DNA from: Phytomonas francai
Lineage: Eukaryota > Euglenozoa > Kinetoplastea > Trypanosomatida > Trypanosomatidae
DNA length: 64,000 nt
NCBI GenBank assembly: GCA_001766655.1
Contig: MJCC01000011.1
Span: 246,017 to 310,016 of the forward strand
Direction: 5' to 3'
Part shown: positions 38,948-48,693 of the stretch, one piece after another
How positions within the stretch are numbered: position 1 is the first letter of the stretch
Layout of the letters: each line of letters begins with the position of its first letter
Notes under the pieces: generated by a model
Seen by the model: the letters and a program-made list of their open reading frames with translations, nothing else
The model's database searches: none
Told to the model about the DNA's origin: nothing
Made by a program: the position numbers and the translations under genes

Positions 38948-41900
38948 ATGTCCAGCACAGTCTTGTATACGACTCAAAATGGTTTTCCTGCTTTTGTTTC
39001 TGCAGCCCGCCTCCATGCTTTCACGCATCCAGACTTCCAGCGAACTATATCCAACAGCTCCAATAACGACAGTCACTGTAACCATCTTCTTGATGTTCCT
39101 GTCAGCGATGCCGATGTGGAGCACTGGACTGAGGTCCTTCGTGGTGTGGCGCCGACCTTGTCTGGTTTCTCGCCTCATCAGGAAGCTGAACAAGAGAACA
39201 GTAGTGAGGCCGATTGCATCGCATGCACTGCATTCATGACCGCCGCGGAAGTTTTCGCCCTTCCCTCCGATGATGCACGCCGTGAGTCGATCCACAAACT
39301 AGCCCCGTTCCCACCTTTTAGACCGCAGGCGGTTGCATCGCTTTCAATGACCGCCGTGCTCAAGACCAGACGTCAGTGGCTGCCATACCGTCAGCAGTTT
39401 CCAATATATCATCAACGCATGCAGTTTCTAGACGCCGTGTTAGCGCACGACGTTGTGGCTGTGGTGGGCCATCCTGGCAGCGGGCGCACCCTCCAGCTGC
39501 CGACGATTCTCTCGGAGAAGGAGGTCTTCAAGCGCCGCCGCGTCGTCGTGGTGAGCGCGAACGAGGTCGGGGCTCGGCTAACCGTTGCGCGACTTCGCGA
39601 GGAGCGCGGTGAGGCCGGCGACTCCAGGACGGTCGCGTCGGTCCTTCCCGGGCACCCCCCCGAGGCGACGGAGGGCACCCTCGTTCTGGTGACCACCGCC
39701 GAGGTGCTGCTACGCCAGCTCCTCTGTGATCCTCTCTTGATGGACGTCGCCGTGGTCGTCCTCGACGACGCGCACCTTCGGACGGAGAGCACCGAACTGT
39801 GTTGCGCTTTGCTTCGTGAACGCGCCTCGCAGCTTGCCCTTGTGGAGGAAAAGCAGAAGAGCGGAGGGGCAGGGGCGGGGCTGAGGAAGGTACACGTCGT
39901 GCTCAACTGCCCAGATGAGGCGTGCTCAACTTCTCTTTTAGATTTTTTCGCGACATCTCCGAATTGCCGTGTGACGACATTCCTTCTCATGCCATTGACC
40001 GCTTCTCCTTCGAATTCTTCATCAGCGTCTGTCTTTTATCTGGAGGAAACGATTCAATGGCTACACAGGTGCCGTACCGAGGGAAGCTTTCTCTGCCGCA
40101 ACCCCGAGTTAGAGTTAGCCCCTTACGTCGAGAATGTGGATGTTGTTACGGAAGTCATGGCCGCGGCAGACGCGGATTTTGTAAATGAAGCGAAGTGTCG
40201 TAGCTACTGGTGCCACATCATTACACAGGCCATTTGGCATTACGATCTCGCGGAAACCCGGGGGATGGAGGGTGGTGGTGGTCGTGGACACTTGGTGGGG
40301 AATGCCCCTCAGGCCCCCGATTTGGGGTTTATTGTGGTTATAACTCCCAGCTTACACTGGGCAAGAATAATTTTAGAGGAGGTTCGCTACCAGCTTCACG
40401 GTTTATGTGTAGCGGAACCCGCAGAAGGGGCATCGAGTCCGTCCGTCGATCGGTTTGAGTTCTACATCTTGACGGAGTTCATAACGCCCTTTGAGGACTT
40501 TCTGAGCGTTGCTCGAGGGCAGCGCCCTGCTTCAAGTCTCCAACTGAGCAGGAAATTTCTACAGACGCGTGCGGTGCTCTTCATGACACCAGAGCTCGCT
40601 CAAACAGCGTTGCCACCAGCCTTGAATATTAGCCTCCTAGTGGATTGCGCGCGGATCAGCATCCAATTTTTTGATGTCGCTGCGATGTGCGACTGCTGGA
40701 GCACCGAGTACGCGAGCTCGTCGAACTTGCGCTACCGCCGCGGTGTTGTCAAGAACAAACTGGCCTTTGACAACTCAGAAGGGGCAGTTCGGTCTTGTAT
40801 GGTCATCCAGCTGATTCCAAGGATGGTTTTGCATAGTGCACAGCATCGACGGCAGAGCGCGGATCCAGGCCAACACTCTGTCTTTCATCTTTCCTTCCAA
40901 AAATATCTCAATCTCTATCAGGTATTGCAGGCTCGAGAGGAGGCGATATCGCGCAGCAAGTCCATTTTTGGGCAACAGGCTGGTCACTCATCCACCAACA
41001 GAGGTGTTTCCCAGTCCTCTACAGTGTCTGCTAAGGTGGTTTCCCTCGTATCCACGCAGTTCATCGGGGTTCCCGCGGCATTGACAAATCGCTACGAACA
41101 GCTTCGTCGCGTTTTTTCAGTCGTAGAGAGCTATTTGGTCGCGGCTGGGCATCTCCAGTTGCCCGGGGGATCTGGCCTGTCGGAGGCGAAGCCTGGAGAT
41201 GAAGAACCCGAAACCGTCCAATCCGCCTTGTTTCTGCCGGCCAGGCTGCGGCCGATGGGTATTCTTGGCACTTGTATACTTCTACCCACTCCTATTACAC
41301 GGCTTCTGGTATTTTCCATTTTGTTTGGATGCTTTCTAGAGGCAACTGCGATTGCCGCGGTGTGGTTAGTAGGAGACGTGTACCAGGCCGCCGCGGGGGA
41401 TCTTATATCCACTGTAGAATCTCTGCGTGAGAATAAAGAGCAGAGGCTTGAGGATGGGGCTGAGCGCCGTGCGCTGCTCAAGGAGGCCAGAAGATTTTTT
41501 TCGTGGGGCTCTTTAAACGACATGGTAAGTAATTTTAACATCTATAAAATGTGGTTAAATTTACGTTGCGACAAAAGTGATAATGGTGGTGAAAAGGAGG
41601 AGGCTTTCTTGAGTGAATGCAGAATTCCGAAATCTTTCCTGTTAGAAATTCTGAGTGCACAGACTAATCTGCATGATCTGTTCCGTAGCCTACTCTGGAA
41701 AGCAAGTAGGGCATCGGCAGCGGATAATCGTCAGGATAAAGCAGAACAGATCTCACTTGCGCTAGCCCAGCTCCCCGATGAAGTCATCATGAGTGGCCAT
41801 TTTCAGGTTTGCCTCACCGCGGCCCTTTATCCCAACTGCACCCGAATGCAGAGGTACGCACTCGATGCCCAGGGCAGGTCGCACGGGGTTTTCGGGCTCC

Positions 41901-42469
41901 TGCTTGATCCTCCCCATTCGCTTTCTCAAGCCGTGGGGGCATCGCCGATGCCTCTTCCAAAGCGTTTCGGCATCTACGAGGACACCAGCCTTCTCTCCCT
42001 TCAGTGGGAGCAGGAGGGGGTCGAGGGGGCTGCCCCCATCGCGGATGCCGCGGGTAGCGAGGCCGTTGGTGCGCGGGTGATCGATCAGACCTTCCTGTAT
42101 CTGTCGCGAACGATCCTAGGGGCGGCCGCCCCCCCTGCGCCCCCGATTGCGGTGCTGACGCAGGCCGTCCCGATGCCGGCGGACGCGGCCGTGCTGGTCT
42201 GTGGCGAGAGCCGTGCGCGGCCCCGCGAGACGCCGCGGCGCTGCCGTGGCTGGGCCTCCCTTCTCACGAGCGCCTGGCGCCACACGACGCGCGCGCGGCC
42301 GCTCCCCCCCCCGTCGCAGCTTCCGCCCGTGTCGGTGCCGTCCCCGGCCTACGAGGCGGCCCCCGCAGCCCCCGCGGTCGTCCTGGCGGCCGACGCCACG
42401 CACCGCGTGATGCTGCGCGCGACGGCCGCGCGGTGGCTGCGGGGGCTGCGGGCGCACCTCGACCAGCAC
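38948..42469 (+). CDS. Degenerate DEAH-type helicase-like protein, 3' end in gap
   Basis: At least 1174 residues from the ATG at 38948 (the in-frame GTG at 38939 is not credible); the end is lost in the N gap. The order of parts is that of DEAH/RHA RNA helicases: Q/N-terminal region, RecA1 with a P-loop near 172 (VGHPGSGRT), motif II near 271 (LDDAH), RecA2, and a helix-bundle region at ~768-808 (LRPMGILGTCILLPTP, then LFGCFLEATAIAAVWL). Key residues differ: Lys of GSGKT is Arg, DEAH is DDAH, the motif III SAT position reads LNC, and motif VI (QRxGRxGR) is not recognisable (nearest LRYRRGVV). ATP hydrolysis is therefore doubtful and a structural role likely. GC becomes extreme in 42000-42469. 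It may also be fused to the SURP part beyond the gap. Confidence 0.65.
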
Positions 42470-42564
42470 NNNNNNNNNNNNNNNNNNNNNNNNNNNNNNN
42501 NNNNNNNNNNNNNNNNNNNNNNNNNNNNNNNNNNNNNNNNNNNNNNNNNNNNNNNNNNNNNNNN
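42470..42564. other. Assembly gap (95 Ns)
   Basis: Ninety-five undetermined bases inside the most GC-rich part of the window. Reading frame changes across it, so the real length is not known. The end of the helicase-like gene and the start of the SURP gene, or a joining segment, lie here. Confidence 0.98.
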
Positions 42565-44505
42565 TCGGCGTGGGGCTGGTGGCAGCGGCGACGGACGGGC
42601 GGCCCGCAGTGGCGGCACGAGCAACGCGCGCGGCTGCGCGGCTCGCCGCAGGGGGCCGCCGCGAGGGGGGGGCGGCAACCAAGGCTTTACGGCTTTTACG
42701 CCTTCCGCACGCAGCCAGGGGTGCCGGAAAAGGTGGTGCCCCCTCCACTGGAGGCCGACGGACCTAGGAAGTCGGGTGCCGCCGTCAAGTCTACCGCTGA
42801 GGAGGCATCCGTTGCCTTGTACACCGGCAAGTTCCCCAGCCCCGACGTGGATCAGATTGTTCGAATGTGTGTCAAGAGCGTCGCTACCAAACGAACTCGC
42901 GAGCATGAGGCGCAGCTCCTTCGCGATAACCCGGACCTGTTCATCTTTTTGGACCCAGAGAACGAATTCCATGAGTACTACCTCTACCTCCTTCGACAGG
43001 CCGCGCCCGACATGGAGGTCCTAGGTGACGACTTGGAGGAGCTGGTGGAGTACCTGACGTCCCTGGAGCGTGAGCTTCGCAAGGAGCTCGGACTGCCCTC
43101 AGAGGATCCTGCGAGGTTCTACAACGTGGAGGAAAATTTTAACAAGGGGAATGATGAGGGAAAGGATGGTGCACCTGAGAAGTACGTAGCCGCCTCGCAA
43201 AGGCAGGAGGAGCAGGTGCTTTTGCACGAGGTCGCTGGCACGGAGGGCGAGGAGGCGGAGGAGGCCTACACCAATGCGTTTGCTGGGCTGCAGGTTGAGA
43301 CGGCGGCGGTTAGTTTGCGCAAGCCTGCGGTCCCCACTTTGAGCAGTCGGGTAAAGGCAAGCAGTGGCATCAACGCGCGGCCCTTCACCGACGACCCAAC
43401 GATGGCAGCCAATTCAGGTGAAGCAAAGGTGAGCCAGGACGCTACCACCAGCATCACCACCCCAGCCCCCCCGGGGACTCTGCTAGAGAAGCTCATGGCG
43501 ATGAAAACAAACAGCGCTGTGAAGGGCACGGATGGGAATCCGACTGTGGTGCCGGGTGATTTGCTGAGACCACCAGAGCCCACCGGGATTTCTACCAATG
43601 CACTGGAGGCTGCCCTCGGCTCCCACAACGCCAGGAGGGTGGCGGCAGACACGCCGCCCACAGCGGCAGAGCTCATGGAGCTCTTGACAGGTTCTGGTGT
43701 TGCTGGCCCTGTTATGGACGACGATCCCACTTCAGGTAACGGTATGATGCCTTCCTCTCCCCCGTTTTTGGGGAACCCGCTCAGCAAGCCCCCCCCCCCA
43801 CTACCGGCGAAGGTGGTCGATGAAAGAAAACCGAGTGTGTTGGTCTATCCGCTGCCGGACCGCCGCTACGGCAACGTGCCTCTCATGCTCGCAAAGGCCC
43901 TCGGTGAGACAATGAACATCCGCGTGGGGCCGACAACCATCGTTGGTTCCATCGGGCGTATTAATGTTCCTAACAAAAAGGTCGAGACGCGCGCTATATC
44001 GCTTAGAAAATTCATGTGCGTTGGGAAAAAGGTATACATCTTTAAGAATGATCGTATTATCGACAACCCTGATCCAACCGTTTATGAGCGCCAGTTGCCC
44101 CGTAAGGGTCGGGGTGGTCTTGGTGGAGGAGGTGCTTCCCGAGATGGTTGGCAATCCCACAGACAATTCCGCCCGGATGACGGTAAGGATATTGATGAGA
44201 TGCAACCAGAGGGATTTGAGGATCAAGGTCATGAGTACCTCTATGACCGGGATGACCCTGAGGATGGTAGTGATACGGAACTCGATCCGACCATGGCTGG
44301 CGATGAATACCTAAACTTCATTCAGGAGCTTCCACAGCGCCAGGAATTGAATCCTCCTCCAGAGCTTGACAAGGCTGATGAAGCTGAGGTAGTCGTACGT
44401 ACTCCTGCTGTTCGTATTGGTGTATTTTCAGACTCCGATGACGAAGTTACGGACGAAAGCGATTCATCCACTAGCGCATCCGACAGCGAGGACAGCACAG
44501 CATAG
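42565..44505 (+). CDS. SURP-domain protein, probable RNA-processing factor, 5' end in gap
   Basis: 646 residues are visible after the gap. Residues ~90-145 form a SURP (SWAP) module: FPSPDVDQIVRMCVKSVA, then LLRDNPDLFIFLDPENEFHEYY. SURP modules occur in splicing factors such as SF3A1 and mediate protein contacts. After an acidic and then Pro/Thr-rich middle lies a second conserved-looking block at ~412-515 (SVLVYPLPDRRYGNVPLMLA, VGSIGRINVPNKKVETRAIS, GKKVYIFKNDRII), which I do not recognise. The C-terminus is acidic and Ser/Asp-rich. No in-frame ATG exists between 42565 and the SURP core (~42866), so the start is within the gap or upstream. An 11-base C-run (43789-43799) encodes prolines without breaking the frame. 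A role in pre-mRNA processing is inferred from the domain. Confidence 0.7.
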   Translation, partial: SAWGWWQRRRTGGPQWRHEQRARLRGSPQGAAARGGRQPRLYGFYAFRTQPGVPEKVVPPPLEADGPRKSGAAVKSTAEEASVALYTGKFPSPDVDQIVRMCVKSVATKRTREHEAQLLRDNPDLFIFLDPENEFHEYYLYLLRQAAPDMEVLGDDLEELVEYLTSLERELRKELGLPSEDPARFYNVEENFNKGNDEGKDGAPEKYVAASQRQEEQVLLHEVAGTEGEEAEEAYTNAFAGLQVETAAVSLRKPAVPTLSSRVKASSGINARPFTDDPTMAANSGEAKVSQDATTSITTPAPPGTLLEKLMAMKTNSAVKGTDGNPTVVPGDLLRPPEPTGISTNALEAALGSHNARRVAADTPPTAAELMELLTGSGVAGPVMDDDPTSGNGMMPSSPPFLGNPLSKPPPPLPAKVVDERKPSVLVYPLPDRRYGNVPLMLAKALGETMNIRVGPTTIVGSIGRINVPNKKVETRAISLRKFMCVGKKVYIFKNDRIIDNPDPTVYERQLPRKGRGGLGGGGASRDGWQSHRQFRPDDGKDIDEMQPEGFEDQGHEYLYDRDDPEDGSDTELDPTMAGDEYLNFIQELPQRQELNPPPELDKADEAEVVVRTPAVRIGVFSDSDDEVTDESDSSTSASDSEDSTA

Positions 44506-45010
44506 AGGAAACGGGCATTTAGAGGGGGAAAGGGGGCTCGATTAAATACAATAAAATCAGAGAAAACGAATTAAGCTTGTGATAGTTTCTATAATTGGTT
44601 CCTTTATCATGAAGCACTTGGAGAGAGATGCATGATAAGAGGGAAAGGGGTTGACATTATATTTTCTACTTCTTTTATGTCAAGTGGTTACCTTCTATGC
44701 TTACCCCCCAAAAAGTATCATTATACCATTGACTTTTAAACTTTCTTCCTAAATTACCATTTTTTTTTTAAAATCCCCCGTACAGCTTTAGTGAGGAGTC
44801 TATAGGAGAGCTCAATACAGGGCTGCTTGGAATTGTCATCCCGTGCGTTCGTTGTTACTGTTGTTGATCGAATAGCAATCTAAGGCTAAAAGGAAAGCAA
44901 AGAGGGGAAGTGGAGGGGCTCCGCTAGTATAAAGGTTCATCTCTCGGCTAGGAGGCACCCTTTCACAACACATACACGCTCAGGAAAGAGACAGAGGAAA
45001 GTCAGCAAAG
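44506..45010. other. Intergenic spacer with predicted splice acceptor
   Basis: About 0.5 kb. A T-run at 44760-44769 followed by TACAG (AG at 44784-44785) is a candidate acceptor for RPAC1, leaving a 5' UTR of about 225 bases. No gene is visible. Confidence 0.5.
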
Positions 45011-46378
45011 ATGAGTACAAATAAAAGTTCTAGTTATATGGAAATCACCCTCAACCGGGTACATAATACGGAGACAATTAGCTCCCCACACACCTACGCC
45101 TACGGTGGTGGTGGCGGTGATTCGAAGGCGGGTAAAGGCAACCTGCCTGCCACGTCCCTGCCCGACCACCCGAAAATTTCGAATCTTTCGATCACATCGG
45201 CTATGGTTGGTCTTCCTCTTTCCTCTTTTGAGAATGGAAAGCGAAAGAGGCAGCCCCCAATCGCCACTCTCCCCTCGTCTGAGGTGGTTCAGGTGAAAAC
45301 CGAAGACGTAGAGGGAACGGGCGGGGTGGTGAGGTGCTCCTCCTCCGCCTCGACGGGCCCGACGCCAGAGCGTTTCCCGTACACGACACGCCGCGTGGAG
45401 AAACTTTCCTTTGACATGGACGGCATCTCCCCGCCGATTGCGAACCTATTCCGCCGTGTTATCACGACTGAGGTCCCGACCTTGGCCTTTGATCGCGTCC
45501 TCCTGTACGAAAACGACGGCGTGGTGCTGGACGAGCTCCTCTCGCACAGACTTGGGCTTGTGCCCGTTGCCGGGCCCGTCTCCCGCATGGAATACATTAC
45601 AGAGACGAACCAGGCCAGTTTTCAGTCGCTCGACCCCAAACGGGTGCTTTTGTTTGAGCTGGAGGCGGAGGGCGCGAAGAATGCCGCGGTGACGCCCGTG
45701 TACAGTGGCCAGTTGCGCTGGATCCCGCTGCCCGGGCAGGAGGGCTTTCAACGGCGCCCCGGCAACGACCCCAGCCCCGCGCAGGATGGCGAGGACGACC
45801 AGGTGTTTGTGGTGCACCCTGACATCTTACTGACGAAGCTGGGCCCAGGGCAGCGGCTCAAGCTCCGCACCCTGGCGGTGAAGGGGATCGGTGCAGTCCA
45901 CACCAAGTGGAGCCCTGTGTCAGCCTGCTATTACGAAATGAAGACGAGCATCGAGCTGACGGAACCTGTGGTTGGCGAAGCCGCTGAGCTGCTTGTCAAA
46001 ATTTCACCCGAGGGTGTATTTGGCCTCGTCAAAGGGCCCGAGGGGAATGAGGAGGAGGAGGAGACCGAAACGAAGGCAGACTTCTCTAAGCATCCGGAGA
46101 ATTTGTCAAAGAAAACATCAACCGTATCCGCGGTTGTGTTAGACGCAAGCAAGTATACTATCACCCGGGAATGCCTGCGCTCAGACTTGTATCCAGAACT
46201 TGAGAATAAGGTAAAGATAAAAAAAGACAAGACCAGCGTGCGATTCCATATTGAAAGCGTTGGGCAGATGCACGCGGTGGAAATATTTAGAACAGCCTTG
46301 ACGCTATTTGCAGAACGAGTTCGGTATTTAGCTCAGGTTATTCAGGACACTGAGGTAACAGGCACTGTGCTCGAGTAA
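45011..46378 (+). CDS. RPAC1: RNA polymerase I/III shared subunit RPAC1 (AC40)
   Basis: A 455-residue alpha-like subunit shared by RNA polymerases I and III. The signature sits at ~132-190: VEKLSFDMDGISPPIANLFR, TTEVPTLAFDRVLLYEND and LSHRLGLVPVAG, as in yeast Rpc40 and human POLR1C. The insert domain and the C-terminal dimer helix follow, the latter starting at SVRFHIESVGQMHAVEIFRT and continuing through ALTLFAERVRYLAQVI (~410-445). This helix pairs with the AC19 subunit. The protein is longer than yeast Rpc40 (335 residues) through a ~125-residue low-complexity N-terminus and an acidic insert (EGNEEEEETETK, ~345). In trypanosomatids polymerase I makes rRNA and, in T. brucei, surface-coat mRNA. 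The ATG at 45011 is the first in the frame. Confidence 0.92.
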   Translation: MSTNKSSSYMEITLNRVHNTETISSPHTYAYGGGGGDSKAGKGNLPATSLPDHPKISNLSITSAMVGLPLSSFENGKRKRQPPIATLPSSEVVQVKTEDVEGTGGVVRCSSSASTGPTPERFPYTTRRVEKLSFDMDGISPPIANLFRRVITTEVPTLAFDRVLLYENDGVVLDELLSHRLGLVPVAGPVSRMEYITETNQASFQSLDPKRVLLFELEAEGAKNAAVTPVYSGQLRWIPLPGQEGFQRRPGNDPSPAQDGEDDQVFVVHPDILLTKLGPGQRLKLRTLAVKGIGAVHTKWSPVSACYYEMKTSIELTEPVVGEAAELLVKISPEGVFGLVKGPEGNEEEEETETKADFSKHPENLSKKTSTVSAVVLDASKYTITRECLRSDLYPELENKVKIKKDKTSVRFHIESVGQMHAVEIFRTALTLFAERVRYLAQVIQDTEVTGTVLE

Positions 46379-46988
46379 AAGGTTCTTTTTTTTTTTTTTT
46401 GCGAAAAATGGTATGCGCTCTAGGTAAGTCGTCATTTCTTTCACTCTTTCAGGCAATCAGTTTCGTTAGCTGCGCTTGTGGTGCTATCCTATTGGATGCT
46501 TACTATATTGAGAATACCTACCAGCTGTTCGCTACCTAGGGAGTAAGGAAGAGAATGCGTAATGGTATATATCTATATATATATCTTTGTAGAAATGGAT
46601 ATATTTAAACATCTAAAGTCGTATAATTCCTAACGTAAAAGTCCAACTTTTGGGTTGGTAGATCCCTTTAACAATGAGAAACACTTCTATACAATATTAC
46701 ACAGATCCCCAGAAATCTGAAGGACTTCGACTCCTTTGGAATGTGGCATTGTGGTTCAATTAATAAGGCATCTTATGGATCCAACGCTTGTTTTTTCGTG
46801 AGATGTGAATCCATTTTTTTTTCTTTTTCTTTTGTCTGTCTTATTTATCGGCATGCGTGTGTGCAATATTTTTTTTTTTTTTTACAGAGTTTATTTACAA
46901 GGGAAAGACGGGTCTCATTTACTGTGTAGAGGGTCCTTAAAGGAATCTAGTTAGCATAGAAAAGGACGCCATTTCCCGTGCCGAATCG
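46379..46988. other. Intergenic spacer
   Basis: About 0.6 kb with a T-run right after the RPAC1 stop, a small (TA)n near 46565-46584 and the acceptor region of the next gene. No gene is visible. Confidence 0.5.
46869..46887 (+). promoter_or_regulatory. Predicted spliced-leader acceptor for UTP11
   Basis: Fifteen Ts are followed by ACAG (AG at 46886-46887). The resulting 101-base 5' UTR contains no ATG before 46989. Confidence 0.55.
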
Positions 46989-48068
46989 ATGACAAAAGGA
47001 AAGGGACGGAATCCTGGTGTGTCTGGATTGAACAAACACATTAAGCGGAAGGTCCACCAGGAGCGCTCACAGTTGACGGCTCGACGGCATCTAGGCGAAC
47101 TTGAAAAACACAAGGATCATGTGCTACGCGGAAAGAAGCGTAAGGCAAGAGTGAAGCGTCTTCTGGAGTTAAAGCGTGCCACCGCCCAGCGCAACCCGGA
47201 TGAATTTCAAATAGGTATGACCAAGGCTATCATGGATGTCGCCACCGGACGTATGAAAAAAAGAAAACATCACATGCAGCCAGAGGAGCGTGCTTCAGAG
47301 CTGAAGCAAGCAATAAGCCACAACTCACGCAACGTGCAGTACTTGGAATTTAAGGCGAACGCAGATCAGAATCGGCTGAAGGATCTTCTCGAGGAGGATG
47401 CAGGTACCTCTATCATCGGTACTGCTCCAAAAAATAAACACATCGTGTTTGTCGAGGACGAGGAAGAGTTTAAGCACTTCAATCCACAGGAGTATTTCGA
47501 CACAACGAAGGAGATTCTGCAACGACACCCGGCAATCCGAGGCCGTTTATCTGTATTGCAAAACACCGTTTTACCTGAGGCTATTCTGCTGAGTGGTGGC
47601 GCTCAAGTTATGAAGTCCGCGAACCAACGCCGGAAAGAGCGCCGGGAAATTCAGGAAAAACTGAGTGTCGTTGGTGATGATGTGAAGACACGGGCTGATT
47701 TACTGGAGAGGATCAAAGCGAAAAAGGAGGTGAAGCAGTACTACCGCTTTGACGACCTTCTCGCTGAGGATCTCACCCGTCGGGAGGACGGCGGGGGCGG
47801 CCAGTCAGGGGCGGGCGCCGAGAGTGGGGCAACGGAAGATGACGAAGACGACGTCACGAAGCTGCTCAAGTGGCGGCGACAAAAGGAAAAGAATGATGCG
47901 ATCGATACCGCCCGGCGTGCTAAAGAAGTTGAGCAGCGTTTGGAGCGTAGCAAGAGTCTCACTGCGTTGGCGAAGGTGATCCGTCGACAGAATGATGGAA
48001 TTAGGAAGCAACTAACCCAAAAGAAGGATAGTCGGTTTAAACCCTCCGTTCCACGCCGCGCGCGGTAG
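46989..48068 (+). CDS. UTP11: UTP11, small-subunit processome component
   Basis: A 359-residue, very basic protein of the U3 snoRNP/SSU processome, which directs early 18S rRNA processing in the nucleolus. Family features are clear: KRKVHQERSQLTARRHLGEL and EKHKDHVLRGKKRKARVKRL at the N-terminus, then RNPDEFQIGMTKA, NVQYLEFKANADQNRLKDL, and the NKHIVFVEDEEEFKHFNPQE block, which parallels NKHVFFFDTKKEVEQFD of the human protein. It is about 100 residues longer than human UTP11 (253), mainly in the C-terminal half, which includes a Gly/acidic stretch around 265-290 and a basic coiled coil. The ATG at 46989 is the first after a strong predicted splice acceptor. It follows RPAC1, so two ribosome-production genes lie side by side, probably by chance. 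Confidence 0.93.
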   Translation: MTKGKGRNPGVSGLNKHIKRKVHQERSQLTARRHLGELEKHKDHVLRGKKRKARVKRLLELKRATAQRNPDEFQIGMTKAIMDVATGRMKKRKHHMQPEERASELKQAISHNSRNVQYLEFKANADQNRLKDLLEEDAGTSIIGTAPKNKHIVFVEDEEEFKHFNPQEYFDTTKEILQRHPAIRGRLSVLQNTVLPEAILLSGGAQVMKSANQRRKERREIQEKLSVVGDDVKTRADLLERIKAKKEVKQYYRFDDLLAEDLTRREDGGGGQSGAGAESGATEDDEDDVTKLLKWRRQKEKNDAIDTARRAKEVEQRLERSKSLTALAKVIRRQNDGIRKQLTQKKDSRFKPSVPRRAR

Positions 48069-48693
48069 ACGTGGAGTCGGTAACCCCAACGGAATTTTGG
48101 AATGTAGCTGTTTGTGTGTTTAAAGTGTATCTTTTTTTTCTTTTTGGGTGTTCACGCACTGCACTTCTTTAAGCTTTTTACGGCTTACAACTTAAACGAG
48201 ACGATATTGTAATTAATATACATATACATATATATGTATCTTACTCTATGACACTGTGTTCCCCCCTCCCCCTAAGAAGGGTTTATGGGTCTAATTGGTC
48301 AACACATTAGCCTTTTTTTTTTTTCAATTTGAATACATCGTTTTTATTCTTTTTGTTTTATTTCCATTATATATACTGTACTAACTGCTCCTAGTAAGGC
48401 AACGTATAAGTAAAAGTATTCATTTTTTTTTTTTTGCTACATCAAAGTTCATTTTTATTTCTTTCAGATAGATACAGTCTTTTTCGGTTCCATATTACAC
48501 ACTCGTTGAAATTCAATCGCAAATATTTTAATGCCCAAAATTTCATTTTGCACATATCAGAGCATTACTTTCTTTTACTGAGAAAATAAGGGGTGGCACT
48601 AGCTAATAAGCTAACATCAGGAAGGCAAAGTTTTTTAGTGGTGCAAAATTTTTCCCCCATCTAAGGTGCAACAAAGTCGTTAAGTAAGGGAAA
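48069..48693. other. Intergenic spacer
   Basis: About 0.6 kb with T-runs (48311-48324, 48424-48436), CATA/TA units near 48217-48240 and pyrimidine tracts near 48460-48490. No gene is visible. Confidence 0.5.

Noticed and set aside
39412..39990. 192-codon - strand frame opposite the helicase-like gene
   Set aside because: It is a Ser/Arg/Thr-rich shadow in a GC-rich stretch, with helicase features clear on the + strand.
42116..42748. Long - strand frame across the N gap
   Set aside because: Its length comes from high GC and from Ns read as open. The product is Ala/Arg/Pro low-complexity sequence.
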